Assembly: GCA_023249165.1 (NCBI GenBank)
Contig: JAHFDE010000027.1
Coordinates: forward strand, 1 to 17,897
Source of the DNA: Candidatus Methylomirabilota bacterium
GTDB taxonomy: Bacteria; Methylomirabilota; Methylomirabilia; Methylomirabilales; CSP1-5
DNA length: 17,897 nt
Direction: 5' to 3'
Below are positions 1-7,644 of this stretch, piece by piece. The stretch's first letter is position 1. Every line of letters starts with the position of its first letter. The position numbers and the translations under genes were made by a program. Below the pieces are notes generated by a model. That model did not search any database, was not told where the DNA came from, and worked only from the letters and a program-made list of their open reading frames with translations.

Positions 1-1775
1 TCGGGATAACGCGTCAGGACGACCGGCCGTTCCCGGAGATACGGCAAGAGGAGCGGTGCCACGGCCTCATAGTACGCGATCAGATCCCCTTTGGTGTAGC
101 CTTCATCCGGCCAGAAGATCTTCTTGGGATTCGTGATCTTGACCTCAGCGCGCGCGGCTCGCAGTGGTGTCACAGGGGCTGGGGCCACGATTTCCACCGG
201 CACCTCGCGCCGGCACTCCTCCGGGCGCTTATCCGCTCGGAGGCCGAGGAAGGCCGGATGGCGAATCCCGCCGTCCCTCGTCCACTCCGTAAAGCGCACC
301 TCGCAGACGAGCTTGGGCTCGACCCAGTGGTGGCCGCGGCCCGTCGGGGCTCCGACCGCAAACGGCGAGGTTGGTCGCCCGAGCGGTTGCAGCGCCTCCC
401 AGATCATCTTCAGTCCCGTCTCATCGAATCCGGTGCCGACCTTGGAGACGTAGACGAGACGGGGCCCATCGTAGATCCCGACGTGCAGTGCCCCGAAGTA
501 GCGTCGCCCGCCCTGAGGATCGGTGTAGCCCCCGATCACGAACTCCTGGCGGCGCTGGCACTTGACTTTGACCCACTCCCGCGACCGCGCGCCGACGTAG
601 AGGCTTGTCACCTTCTTGGCCACGATCCCCTCGAGCCGCTCGGCTGACGCCACCTCGAAGAACGCCTCACCGTGCTCCAGGACGTGGTCGCCGTAGCGGA
701 CGGGGCCGAGGGGCGGCAGGAGAAGCCTGAGACACTCCTTCCGCTGCAAGAGCGGTAGGCGGCGCAGGTCGTGACCATCCAGCGCGAGGCAGTCGAAGAA
801 GACCCCGATGACCGGCACGGCGGCCACCGCGCGTTCGATATCGCGAGGGATCGTGAGGCCCATTCGAGCCTGCAGGCGCTCAAAGCTCGGTTTGCCGCTG
901 TCATCCAGGGCAACAATCTCGCCGTCGATGAGGAACCGGTCCACCGGCAAGGCCCGCAGCGCGCTGGTGAGATCCGGGTAGCGCCCCGTGATCACCTGAC
1001 CGCTCCTGCCGTACAGCTCTACTGCCTCCCCCTGACGATAGGCCAGCACCCGCACGCCATCGTACTTGACCTCGAAGAGCCAGTCCTTCCCTGAAAACGG
1101 GCGCTCCGCGAGCGTCGCCAGCATGAACGGCTGACTCCGCGGCGATACATCACGCCGGGGAGCCTTGAGGGCGTGAAGTCGGGCCCGGAGCCCTCCCCGC
1201 TTGGCGGGAAGATCGCGGAGCTCCTCTACGGTGAGACCGGAGAGGACCGACTGCGGATAGCGCTCTGTGAGCTCCGCTTCGGAGGCAGTGGCATCCGCCT
1301 TCTTGAGCAGGAGCCACTCCTTCTCCTTTTTAGCCATCCGGGCGAGTGTCCACCGGCCGCGGAGTTTGAAGCCGAACAACTCGACCTCCAGCTTTCCCTT
1401 GGCGAGCTGCTCGAGGGGGTCGCCCTCCTTGACCGGTCGGTACCACCCACGATCCCAGATGATCACCGCGCCGGCGCCGTAGTTGCCCGGCGGAATGACC
1501 CCCTCAAAATTGGCGTACTCGATGGGGTGGTCCTCCACATGAACCGCCAGGCGCTTCTCCTCGGGCCGAACGGACGGGCCCTTGGGCACGGCCCAGCTCT
1601 TGAGGACCCCATCCATCTCCAGGCGCAAGTCGTAGTGGAGGTTCCGGGCCGCGTGCTTGTGGATGACGAAGAGACGCTCTCCCGCACCCCGGCCCCCGCC
1701 GAACGGCTCGGGCGTCCGCTCGGGGTCGCGCTTCTTCCGGTATGCCTCCAGTTTTGGAGTAGTTTCCTTGACCAC
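1..1775 (-). CDS. ligD: Multidomain ATP-dependent DNA ligase LigD, 3' end outside window
   Basis: LigD processes and seals double-strand breaks in bacterial non-homologous end joining together with Ku. About 591 codons are visible, open to the left edge. Domain order is phosphoesterase, ligase, then the beginning of the polymerase domain, the Pseudomonas-type arrangement. The phosphoesterase residues H41, H47, D49, R51, H83 and Y87 sit one position before the P. aeruginosa equivalents (H42, H48, D50, R52, H84, Y88), which supports the start. The ligase nucleotidylation motif EVKYDG has its lysine at residue 237. The polymerase domain starts near residue 543 (KITNPKKIFWP) and is cut off after about 50 residues. 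The start is GTG at 1775 with GGAGG ten bases upstream. A longer frame reaches a TGA near 1850 but has no better start. Divergent from ku. Confidence 0.95.
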   Translation of the reverse strand, partial: MVKETTPKLEAYRKKRDPERTPEPFGGGRGAGERLFVIHKHAARNLHYDLRLEMDGVLKSWAVPKGPSVRPEEKRLAVHVEDHPIEYANFEGVIPPGNYGAGAVIIWDRGWYRPVKEGDPLEQLAKGKLEVELFGFKLRGRWTLARMAKKEKEWLLLKKADATASEAELTERYPQSVLSGLTVEELRDLPAKRGGLRARLHALKAPRRDVSPRSQPFMLATLAERPFSGKDWLFEVKYDGVRVLAYRQGEAVELYGRSGQVITGRYPDLTSALRALPVDRFLIDGEIVALDDSGKPSFERLQARMGLTIPRDIERAVAAVPVIGVFFDCLALDGHDLRRLPLLQRKECLRLLLPPLGPVRYGDHVLEHGEAFFEVASAERLEGIVAKKVTSLYVGARSREWVKVKCQRRQEFVIGGYTDPQGGRRYFGALHVGIYDGPRLVYVSKVGTGFDETGLKMIWEALQPLGRPTSPFAVGAPTGRGHHWVEPKLVCEVRFTEWTRDGGIRHPAFLGLRADKRPEECRREVPVEIVAPAPVTPLRAARAEVKITNPKKIFWPDEGYTKGDLIAYYEAVAPLLLPYLRERPVVLTRYP

Positions 1776-1834
1776 GGCTTTGGGGCCTCCGCGGCAGTCG
1801 GGCGTGATCCGGAGCAGATGACAACGCGCCTTGA

Positions 1835-1859
1835 AGTATAGGGACTTTCATGGTATGGT
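1835..1859. promoter_or_regulatory. Overlapping divergent ligD/ku promoters
   Basis: On the plus strand TTGAAG (1831-1836), a 17-nt spacer and TATGGT (1854-1859) form a sigma70-like promoter about 40 nt before the ku start. On the minus strand TATACT (complement of 1835-1840) is a good -10 for ligD, with a weak TTGCAC -35 at 17 nt spacing. The two overlap, so one promoter could occlude the other. Inferred from consensus match only. Confidence 0.4.
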
Positions 1860-1897
1860 GCAAATTCCCTTATCCCTGTGGCAGGAGGAGATACGCG

Positions 1898-2761
1898 ATG
1901 CCGCCTCACTCGATCAGCTCGGGCACGATTTCCTTTGGGCTGGTTTCGATCCCGGTCAAGTTTTACACTGCCGCCTCCTCGGGGGGCGCGTCCTTCAATC
2001 TGCTGCACGCCAAGTGCGGTAGCCGGATCAAGCAACAGACGTTCTGCCCGGTCTGCAACGAAACGGTGGATCGGAGCGGCCTCGTCAAAGGCTATGAGTT
2101 TGCCAAGGAGCAGTACGTCCGGTTCACGGACGAGGAGCTGAAGTCCTTGGAGGGCGAGGCCTCGAAGGTCATCGACATCGCCGAGTTCGTGCCGCTTCCC
2201 AAGGTGGATCCGATCTATTTTGAGAAGACCTACTACCTCGGCCCCGACAAGGGGGGTGAAAAGGCGTACCGGTTGCTGGCCGACGCCATGGCCAAGACCG
2301 ATCGGGTCGCCCTCGCCAAGTTCGTCATGCGCGGCAAGGAGAGCCTGGTGCTGATCAGGCCGGCCCAGGACGGCCTCATGCTCCACACGATGTACTTCGC
2401 CGACGAGGTGCGAGACTTCAGCGAAATCGAGAAGGGGCAATCAGCCAAGATCAAGGAGGGCGAGCTGGAGCTGGCCCTGAGACTCGTGGCCGAGCTGTCC
2501 AACGGCGACTTCAAGCCCGAGCAGTATCAGGACGAATACCGGCTGCGCGTCCTGGATCTCGTGAACCTGAAGGTCGAGGGCAAGGAAGTGACTGCGGTCG
2601 GGCCCCAGGTCCAGCGCGCCCAGGTGATCGACCTGATGGAGGCGCTCAAGGAGAGCCTCGCGAAGCGGGTCCCGCAGGAGAAGAAGCCGGCCGTGAAGGC
2701 CAGAAGCGCCGAGGCGACGCCGGGGAAGCTAGAGAAAAAGGCCCAGGCTGTCAAGAAGTGA
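1898..2761 (+). CDS. ku: Bacterial NHEJ end-binding protein Ku
   Basis: The product is a homodimeric ring protein that binds double-strand DNA ends and recruits LigD. The N-terminus GTISFGLVSIPVKFY is the classic opening of bacterial Ku. Residues C40, C50 and C53 (KCGSR...FCPVC) match the atypical zinc-ribbon bridge region of the Ku superfamily, and three cysteines are retained. The C-terminus is a Lys/Ala-rich basic tail, typical of bacterial Ku and involved in DNA or LigD contacts. The start is ATG 1898, with GGAGGAG at 1884-1890 and a 7-nt spacer. An upstream in-frame ATG at 1850 lacks an RBS and adds unrelated residues. Length is 287 aa, within the family's usual range. The stop codon overlaps the next start (GTGA), so the downstream gene is probably translationally coupled. 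Confidence 0.95.
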   Translation: MPPHSISSGTISFGLVSIPVKFYTAASSGGASFNLLHAKCGSRIKQQTFCPVCNETVDRSGLVKGYEFAKEQYVRFTDEELKSLEGEASKVIDIAEFVPLPKVDPIYFEKTYYLGPDKGGEKAYRLLADAMAKTDRVALAKFVMRGKESLVLIRPAQDGLMLHTMYFADEVRDFSEIEKGQSAKIKEGELELALRLVAELSNGDFKPEQYQDEYRLRVLDLVNLKVEGKEVTAVGPQVQRAQVIDLMEALKESLAKRVPQEKKPAVKARSAEATPGKLEKKAQAVKK

Positions 2762-3591
2762 CGCACTTTACCACCCGCGATGCGACGAAGATCCTCGACC
2801 TGCCAGAGCAGCAGATACGGTCGTGCGTCCGCGCGGGTTTCCTCTCGCCGATCCGGGGTCCCGGGCGGCGGTTCCAGTTCACCTTCCAAGATCTCCTGCT
2901 CCTGAAGACCACCAAGGGCCTCCTCGACTCCCGCGTCCCCCTGAAGCGGATTCGGAGAATGTTGGCCTCCCTCAAGCGCCAGCTCCCGGATGACCAACAC
3001 CTGACGAGCCTGACGATCTATGCCGACGGCAGCCGGATCGTTGCCTGGGACGGAGCCGCGCGCTGGCAGCCGGACTCGGGACAGTTCCTCTTCAACTTCG
3101 AGGTCCAGGCCGTCGCCAAGCAGGTGGCGTTGCCGCTGCCGCCAGCAACAGCCCCAACGCCCGCCCTCACGGCCAAGGAGTGGTTCCATCTCGCCGCGGA
3201 GCTGGAGGGATCCTCACCGGAGGAGGCGCAGGGGGCCTACCACCAGGCCTTGGAGCTGGACCCCACTCTGTCCGATGCCCATGTAAATCTCGGTTGCCTC
3301 TACCAGGCGGCGAAGAAGCCCGTTCAGGCCGAGGCGCACTACCGGGCTGCCATCGAGCACGCGCCCGCCGATCCGATTCCCCACTTCAACCTCGCCGTGC
3401 TCCTCGACGATCTGGGGCGCGCCGACGAAGCGATCCGGGCCTATCGCCAGGCGATCGGTTGCGACCCTGACTTCGCCGACGCCCACTACAACCTCGGCCT
3501 CCTCTGTGAGGGGCTCGGCAGGAAATCCGAGGCGATCGGACACCTTCGCAAGGCCCGGGCGCTCTACGGCCGGTCCGGCTCCGGTCGGTAG
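2758..3591 (+). CDS. MerR-type HTH / TPR protein coupled to ku
   Basis: The 277-aa product has an N-terminal winged-HTH of MerR type (residues about 3-75: a TTRDATKILDLPEQQIRSCV helix-turn-helix, a GRRFQFTFQDL wing and a following helix). A middle segment (80-125) is unassigned, with a Pro/Ala linker (about 125-137). About four tetratricopeptide repeats follow (138-272), with typical A-x-x-x-Y and LDP/CDP turns. The GTG start overlaps the ku TGA by GTGA, which implies co-translation. A TPR array may bind protein partners, so it could be a regulator or adaptor for the ku/ligD locus. That role is inferred from position. No effector-binding domain of classical MerR regulators is visible. Confidence 0.85.
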   Translation: MTHFTTRDATKILDLPEQQIRSCVRAGFLSPIRGPGRRFQFTFQDLLLLKTTKGLLDSRVPLKRIRRMLASLKRQLPDDQHLTSLTIYADGSRIVAWDGAARWQPDSGQFLFNFEVQAVAKQVALPLPPATAPTPALTAKEWFHLAAELEGSSPEEAQGAYHQALELDPTLSDAHVNLGCLYQAAKKPVQAEAHYRAAIEHAPADPIPHFNLAVLLDDLGRADEAIRAYRQAIGCDPDFADAHYNLGLLCEGLGRKSEAIGHLRKARALYGRSGSGR

Positions 3592-3626
3592 AACGGTCAT
3601 CTTTTTCGATATGGGCTCGCTGCGTT

Positions 3627-3661
3627 ATCGCGACGACCCCAATTTCCTTCCTCGTCGTGAT
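3627..3661. terminator. Hairpin between convergent genes, possible bidirectional terminator
   Basis: ATCGCGACGA (3627-3636) pairs with TCGTCGTGAT (3652-3661) over ten positions with one G-U wobble and a 15-nt loop. It lies between the end of the HTH/TPR gene and the end of the ATP-grasp gene and touches the latter's stop codon. No U tract follows on either strand, so intrinsic termination is uncertain. Confidence 0.35.
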
Positions 3662-4965
3662 CACGGCGAGGCAATCGGCCCAAAGGCGAACGGGAGGAGC
3701 TGCTTGGCCTGGTTGAACTGCTTCTGGAGGGCATTCCGGTCTTTCGCGCATAGATCGACAAGCGCGTAGCGGAAGCTATAATCATCCTGGAGTTCATCCG
3801 AAAGTTTCTCCCCTTCCTTGACCAGGACCTCGATGAACGCCTCCGGGAAGCGCTGGGCGAAGCGCTCGAGGTCCTCCGGACCGGGCACCCGCGTGACGAC
3901 CCCATTCTCGAATCGCCGCAGGACGAAACTCGCCGCGACCATGCCGCGGCTCCTCCCCGGGGCCCAGGTCTGCCGCCCGTCCGGATTCCTTCCCAGGGCC
4001 AGATCCAACTGCATCGCATACAGGTCTATACCGTCCACCATCCGATAGAGCGGCGCGAACTGCGACGCCATCCGCCCATTGATCTCGACGAGGCGGATCG
4101 CATCGTCCTCCGGCCTATAGAAGAACTCCACATTGAAGAAGGTCCGGTCGAGGCCGATGCGCTGGATGCAGCGCTCGGCGATCCGCGCCATCCGCTCCTG
4201 GACGCCGGCCGGGATCCGTGACGGGTATTCAAAGCGCTGAAAGCTCACGCCGTTCGTGGTGAAAAAGGAATCCACGACGCCCAGCGGCACCACGTGCCCC
4301 TCATACACATAGCCATCAAAAGTCACCTGATGGCCCGAGAGGAGCTCTTCGACGAGGAGGAAGGAGCCGGGAATTTCACGAAACCGTTTGTCGAGGCGGG
4401 ATGCCCCGACGAACCCGTTGAACATCTCGGCGATCCCCGGAAGGCGAAGACGGGCCTCTTCAACCGTGCGGGAGAGGTCGGCCAACGTGTTGATGCGGCG
4501 CGCCAGGATGGACAGGTAGGACTTGACCGGCTTGACAAAGACCGGCAGGGCCATCGGGATGTCCGAGGGGTGTAAACTGCGCGACGGATCGAGGAGATGG
4601 AATTGCGGGATCGCGTCGGGGGCCGCCTCTCGCTGGTGCAGGCGCGAGTAGTACTTGTGCTGGCAGAGAAAGAGGGACTCGAACGAGGGTGAGGGGAGTC
4701 CGATGGCCTCGGCGATGAGCGCCGCCATGAGGCAGGCGGGGAAGTCATCGATGCCCACGACCGCGCGGTAGGTACTCCGCCGGCCCTCGATCGCGCGGAT
4801 GGTCTCGTTCAGGAACTGCAACCCGTCGAAGCCCGGCTCGTGGGTTTCTTCGTCGGTCCCCCAGAATTCCAGGTCGTGAGTCTTTCGGATCTCGGGGCGT
4901 GAGAAATGCGCCCGGTCCCGGGGTGTGGGGCAGACGGCGAGGATGCGCTCTCTCGCGTCGGTCAT
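3661..4965 (-). CDS. ATP-grasp domain ligase
   Basis: This 434-aa protein has the layout of the ATP-grasp superfamily (carboxylate-amine ligases and relatives working through an acyl-phosphate). Visible features are a pre-ATP-grasp region (1-100), a lysine in FVKPVKSYLS near residue 145 that would contact ATP, and a LLVEELLSGHQVTFDGY segment (203-219). The metal/ATP segment is NVEFFYRP (278-285) then LVEINGRMASQF (292-303), with E280, E294 and N296 as probable metal ligands. The C-terminal part (320-434) is not assignable. The substrate cannot be told from sequence. The start ATG has only a weak upstream GAGG, and the gene begins 28 nt after the PilZ gene stop, so it is probably the second gene of a leftward operon. 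Confidence 0.85.
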   Translation of the reverse strand: MTDARERILAVCPTPRDRAHFSRPEIRKTHDLEFWGTDEETHEPGFDGLQFLNETIRAIEGRRSTYRAVVGIDDFPACLMAALIAEAIGLPSPSFESLFLCQHKYYSRLHQREAAPDAIPQFHLLDPSRSLHPSDIPMALPVFVKPVKSYLSILARRINTLADLSRTVEEARLRLPGIAEMFNGFVGASRLDKRFREIPGSFLLVEELLSGHQVTFDGYVYEGHVVPLGVVDSFFTTNGVSFQRFEYPSRIPAGVQERMARIAERCIQRIGLDRTFFNVEFFYRPEDDAIRLVEINGRMASQFAPLYRMVDGIDLYAMQLDLALGRNPDGRQTWAPGRSRGMVAASFVLRRFENGVVTRVPGPEDLERFAQRFPEAFIEVLVKEGEKLSDELQDDYSFRYALVDLCAKDRNALQKQFNQAKQLLPFAFGPIASP

Positions 4966-4993
4966 GCGGAGACCTGGGATGCCTCGTCCACGA

Positions 4994-5662
4994 TCACTGG
5001 GGGCCCGCGACCAGCTTGGACAAGGCCGCCTCCGCTTGGGGGCTCAGGGACAGCCACTGGAGGTCGTGGCTGTAGTGTCCGTCCTTCGGATGGGGCGCCG
5101 TCCCCACGACCTCTGCCTGTGCTCGAAAGGTCATCTCCCCGATCCTCATGAGGATGGCGAGGTGAGTGGAGATGGGGAACTGCTCGGGGAGCCAGACCTG
5201 CGCGCCGCCCCCGCTCACGTTCCTGATCTCGCCGGCCACGTGCCCAGGGAGCGGTTTGGAGGGCCAGGTGTCCGAGGAAGTTTTCAGGAGATAGCACTCC
5301 ACGGGCAACGTGACGGAGGTACCGAGTTCGGAGCGGGTGTTGGGCATGGCTGCCTGGAGGTCTCCGAGGCACAGGGTGGGCGGCTCGGTGGGCTGCATGG
5401 TGACGACCCTGGGGCGGGAGGGTGGAGCCGCCAGCCCCTCCTTGACGAGTCGGTCGTGAGACTGCTGAAGGACACGGCACAGGTCCGGAAGGACGCGAAT
5501 GGGCACCACGATTGCTTCCGGGTCCGGGACGGGCATCCCGCCATGGTGCGCCGAGCGGGTGTAGACCCGCAGCTCGAGGCAGAGTTCACCCCGAACCTCG
5601 CGGAGCGTGAGGCGGATCTCCTCGGAATCATTCCGGCTGACCCGGCCGAGATCCTTGTTCAT
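4994..5662 (-). CDS. PC4-like domain fused to PilZ-like domain
   Basis: This is a 222-aa protein. Residues 12-68 (EEIRLTLREVRGELCLELRV..., then VVPIRVLPDL) resemble the transcriptional coactivator p15/PC4 fold, a ssDNA-binding module found in bacterial proteins. Residues about 105-215 resemble a PilZ domain: an N148-V-S-G-G-G153 stretch fits the D/N-x-S-x-x-G c-di-GMP motif, followed by beta strands and a terminal helix. The usual RxxxR arm is not seen; only R110 lies near the expected place, so c-di-GMP binding is doubtful. The chosen start, ATG 5662, has AGGAG with an 8-nt spacer. The longer frame from 5746 is Pro/Ser/Arg-rich and lacks an RBS. Likely cotranscribed with the ATP-grasp gene. 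Domain calls are from pattern, not search. Confidence 0.7.
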   Translation of the reverse strand: MNKDLGRVSRNDSEEIRLTLREVRGELCLELRVYTRSAHHGGMPVPDPEAIVVPIRVLPDLCRVLQQSHDRLVKEGLAAPPSRPRVVTMQPTEPPTLCLGDLQAAMPNTRSELGTSVTLPVECYLLKTSSDTWPSKPLPGHVAGEIRNVSGGGAQVWLPEQFPISTHLAILMRIGEMTFRAQAEVVGTAPHPKDGHYSHDLQWLSLSPQAEAALSKLVAGPQ

Positions 5663-6149
5663 GGCCCGCACTCCTGATGGAAAGGACGGGCGGGCGCTCG
5701 AGGGAAGACGCGGGAGAGGTTTTCCAGGATGGGCGAGCGGGGGCATTTATCTAGTGTTCCTCACGCATCAGATCGTGGATGCCAGGACGCCATGCCGCTG
5801 GTATCTGGACCGCGTCACTTCCCCCGCGGTTCCGCCTGGTGATTTATTTTGCAACGGATGTGCCAATAGGCGCGAGAGGCCTATTTACGCAGGATTAAGA
5901 GCCAGGTCCACCCCCGGTGTAAGGTCCTACACGCGCCCGTCCTGAAAGCGCCACCCCTGAGAGCCGGGTGCTCCGCCACCCCCAGGGAAAGCGTCCGTTC
6001 TTGGTACTAGAGAGACGGAAAGGGGCGGGCCGGGCTTCATTGACACACTCCGGTCCGTGTGTTAAGGTCTGCCAGCACTCGGTCCTTCAACACGGTCTCA
6101 TCAACATCGCGGCCGGCAGAGGGGCCGGGGATCCTTGTGAGGAAATTCC
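5663..6149. other. Gene-free region between PilZ gene and aminotransferase
   Basis: No convincing reading frame is seen on either strand; the open frames here lack ribosome sites and family features. It holds a 7-bp hairpin, AATAGGC (5865-5871) with GCCTATT (5879-5885), in a locally AT-richer patch, and a candidate promoter near 6040. It must contain the promoter of the leftward PilZ operon, but no clear consensus for that was found. Confidence 0.6.
6040..6068 (+). promoter_or_regulatory. Candidate promoter of the aminotransferase gene with palindromic spacer
   Basis: A perfect -35 TTGACA (6040-6045) is followed after 17 nt by TAAGGT (6063-6068, 3 of 6 to consensus). The spacer is bracketed by ACACAC (6043-6048) and GTGTGT (6057-6062), a perfect 6-bp inverted repeat around 8 nt. 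Such a site between -35 and -10 is a typical repressor or activator operator position. The leader to the GTG start would be about 75 nt. Confidence 0.45.
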
Positions 6150-7508
6150 GTGGAGCGTGAGTCCTCCCGAATCGAGACCCTGTACCTCAACGCCCATCCC
6201 ACCTCCTATAAGCTGTTCCAGCGGGCGCGCCAGCTCATCCCCGGCGGCATCACCCATGACATCCGATACCTCACCCCCTTCCCGCTGTACATCGAGCGGG
6301 CCACAGGGACGCGGAAATGGGCGGTGGACGGTCAGGAGCTGGTCGACTACTGGATGGGACATGGGTCCCTCTTCCTCGGGCATCTGCACCCCGAGGTCAC
6401 GCGGGCCGTCAGGGCGCAGCTCGAGAAGGGAACGCATCCCGGGGCGTGCCATCCTTTAGAGGTCCGCTGGGCCGAGTTGGTGCATGGGATGGTCCCGTCG
6501 GCAGAGCGGGTCCGGTTTACCGGCTCTGGGACCGAATCGACGCAGCTCGCGCTTCGTCTCGCCCGGGCGTCCTCGGGAAAAGATAAGGTTCTAAAGTTCG
6601 AAGGCCACTTCCACGGCTGGCACGACTATGCCACGGTCGGGGTCAGGCCTCCGTACCAGGTTCCCGTGTCTCGGGGGGTTCCGGAAGAGGCCGCGGGGCA
6701 GATCCTCCTCTGCCCTCCCAACGACATTGGCGCCTTCGAGAAGCTTCTCGATGACGAGGTCGGGGGGGTGATCCTCGAGCCGGCGGGGGGAACCTCTGGG
6801 ACCATTCCAACGGATCCGGTGTTCCTGCAGCAGCTCAGGGAGATGACCCGGAAAAGAGGGGTGCCCCTGATCTTTGACGAGGTCATCTCGGGCTTCCGTC
6901 ATGCGCCGGGGGGTGCCCAGGAGTATTACGGGGTGACGCCGGATCTCACGGCGCTGGCAAAGATCGTCGCGGGCGGCATGCCGGGAGGTGCGGTCGTCGG
7001 CCGGGCCGAGATCATGGACCTGATCGCCTTTCGGGGGGACCGTGAGTGGGACCGCCACGACCGGGTGGCCCACGCAGGGACCTTCAACGCAAATCCCGTG
7101 GCGGCCGCCGCAGGCATCGCTACCTTGGAGCGGATCGGCAATGGGGAGGCGCAGCGGCGTGCCAACCGGATGGGCGAGCGGTTGCGGGAGGGGATGAACG
7201 AGGCGATCGTCAGGACCGGCGCCGATCTCCTCGTCTACGGCGAGGGCTCGGTCTGTAATTATTTCGTCGGCCCCTCCCGGGTCGGCCTCAGGGCAGGCGA
7301 GATCTCCTCGCGGACGGACCATCGGGCTCTCCAGGCCACTAACGTGAAGTCCCACCATAGGCTGCGCCTGGCCATGATCCTCAACGGGGTGGACATCCCC
7401 CCGTTTCACGGCTGGATCTCGTCCGTCCACACGGAAGACGATATCGCGTTCTCGGTTCAGGCCTTTGAAAAAGCCCTGCGGATGCTTCAGGCGGAAGGCC
7501 TCGCGTAG
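6150..7508 (+). CDS. Class III PLP aminotransferase, HemL-like
   Basis: Fold-type I PLP enzyme of the glutamate-1-semialdehyde aminomutase/class III aminotransferase group, 452 aa. Visible marks are GSGTES (125-130) in the cofactor phosphate region, FEGHFHGWHDY (150-160), FDEVISGFR (242-250) with D243 for the pyridine nitrogen, and LAKIVAGGMPGGA with Schiff-base lysine K271. It differs from true HemL: the family's SGTEA is SGTES, the N-terminus reads GGITHDIRYLTPFPLY, and the protein is somewhat longer with a divergent C-terminal third. It is more likely a specialised amino-group transferase or mutase than the tetrapyrrole enzyme, so no symbol is given. GTG start with GAGG at 6139-6142 and a 7-nt spacer. 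Confidence 0.85.
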   Translation: MERESSRIETLYLNAHPTSYKLFQRARQLIPGGITHDIRYLTPFPLYIERATGTRKWAVDGQELVDYWMGHGSLFLGHLHPEVTRAVRAQLEKGTHPGACHPLEVRWAELVHGMVPSAERVRFTGSGTESTQLALRLARASSGKDKVLKFEGHFHGWHDYATVGVRPPYQVPVSRGVPEEAAGQILLCPPNDIGAFEKLLDDEVGGVILEPAGGTSGTIPTDPVFLQQLREMTRKRGVPLIFDEVISGFRHAPGGAQEYYGVTPDLTALAKIVAGGMPGGAVVGRAEIMDLIAFRGDREWDRHDRVAHAGTFNANPVAAAAGIATLERIGNGEAQRRANRMGERLREGMNEAIVRTGADLLVYGEGSVCNYFVGPSRVGLRAGEISSRTDHRALQATNVKSHHRLRLAMILNGVDIPPFHGWISSVHTEDDIAFSVQAFEKALRMLQAEGLA

Positions 7509-7559
7509 ATCCTTGCCGACTCCTCTTCACCTCGCTCCCTGCCCAGAGCTGCCCACACG

Positions 7560-7590
7560 CCCGGATGCGTGCTGCAGCACCGGGGGTTTT
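7560..7590 (+). terminator. Candidate terminator after the aminotransferase gene
   Basis: A 12-nt palindrome GTGCTGCAGCAC (7569-7580) is flanked by CCC (7560-7562) and GGG (7582-7584), then GG and TTTT (7587-7590). It lies in the 136-nt gap before the epimerase gene. The U tract is short. Confidence 0.4.
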
Positions 7591-7644
7591 CGCGTTGCCT
7601 CGGACCAAGCGCTCTGATAGCATGGCCAAAAGTGGGGAATGCCG

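Noticed and set aside
1463..2440. Long minus-strand open frame across the ligD/ku junction
   Set aside because: It is antisense to ku and out of frame with ligD, with no family features; GC-rich shadow.
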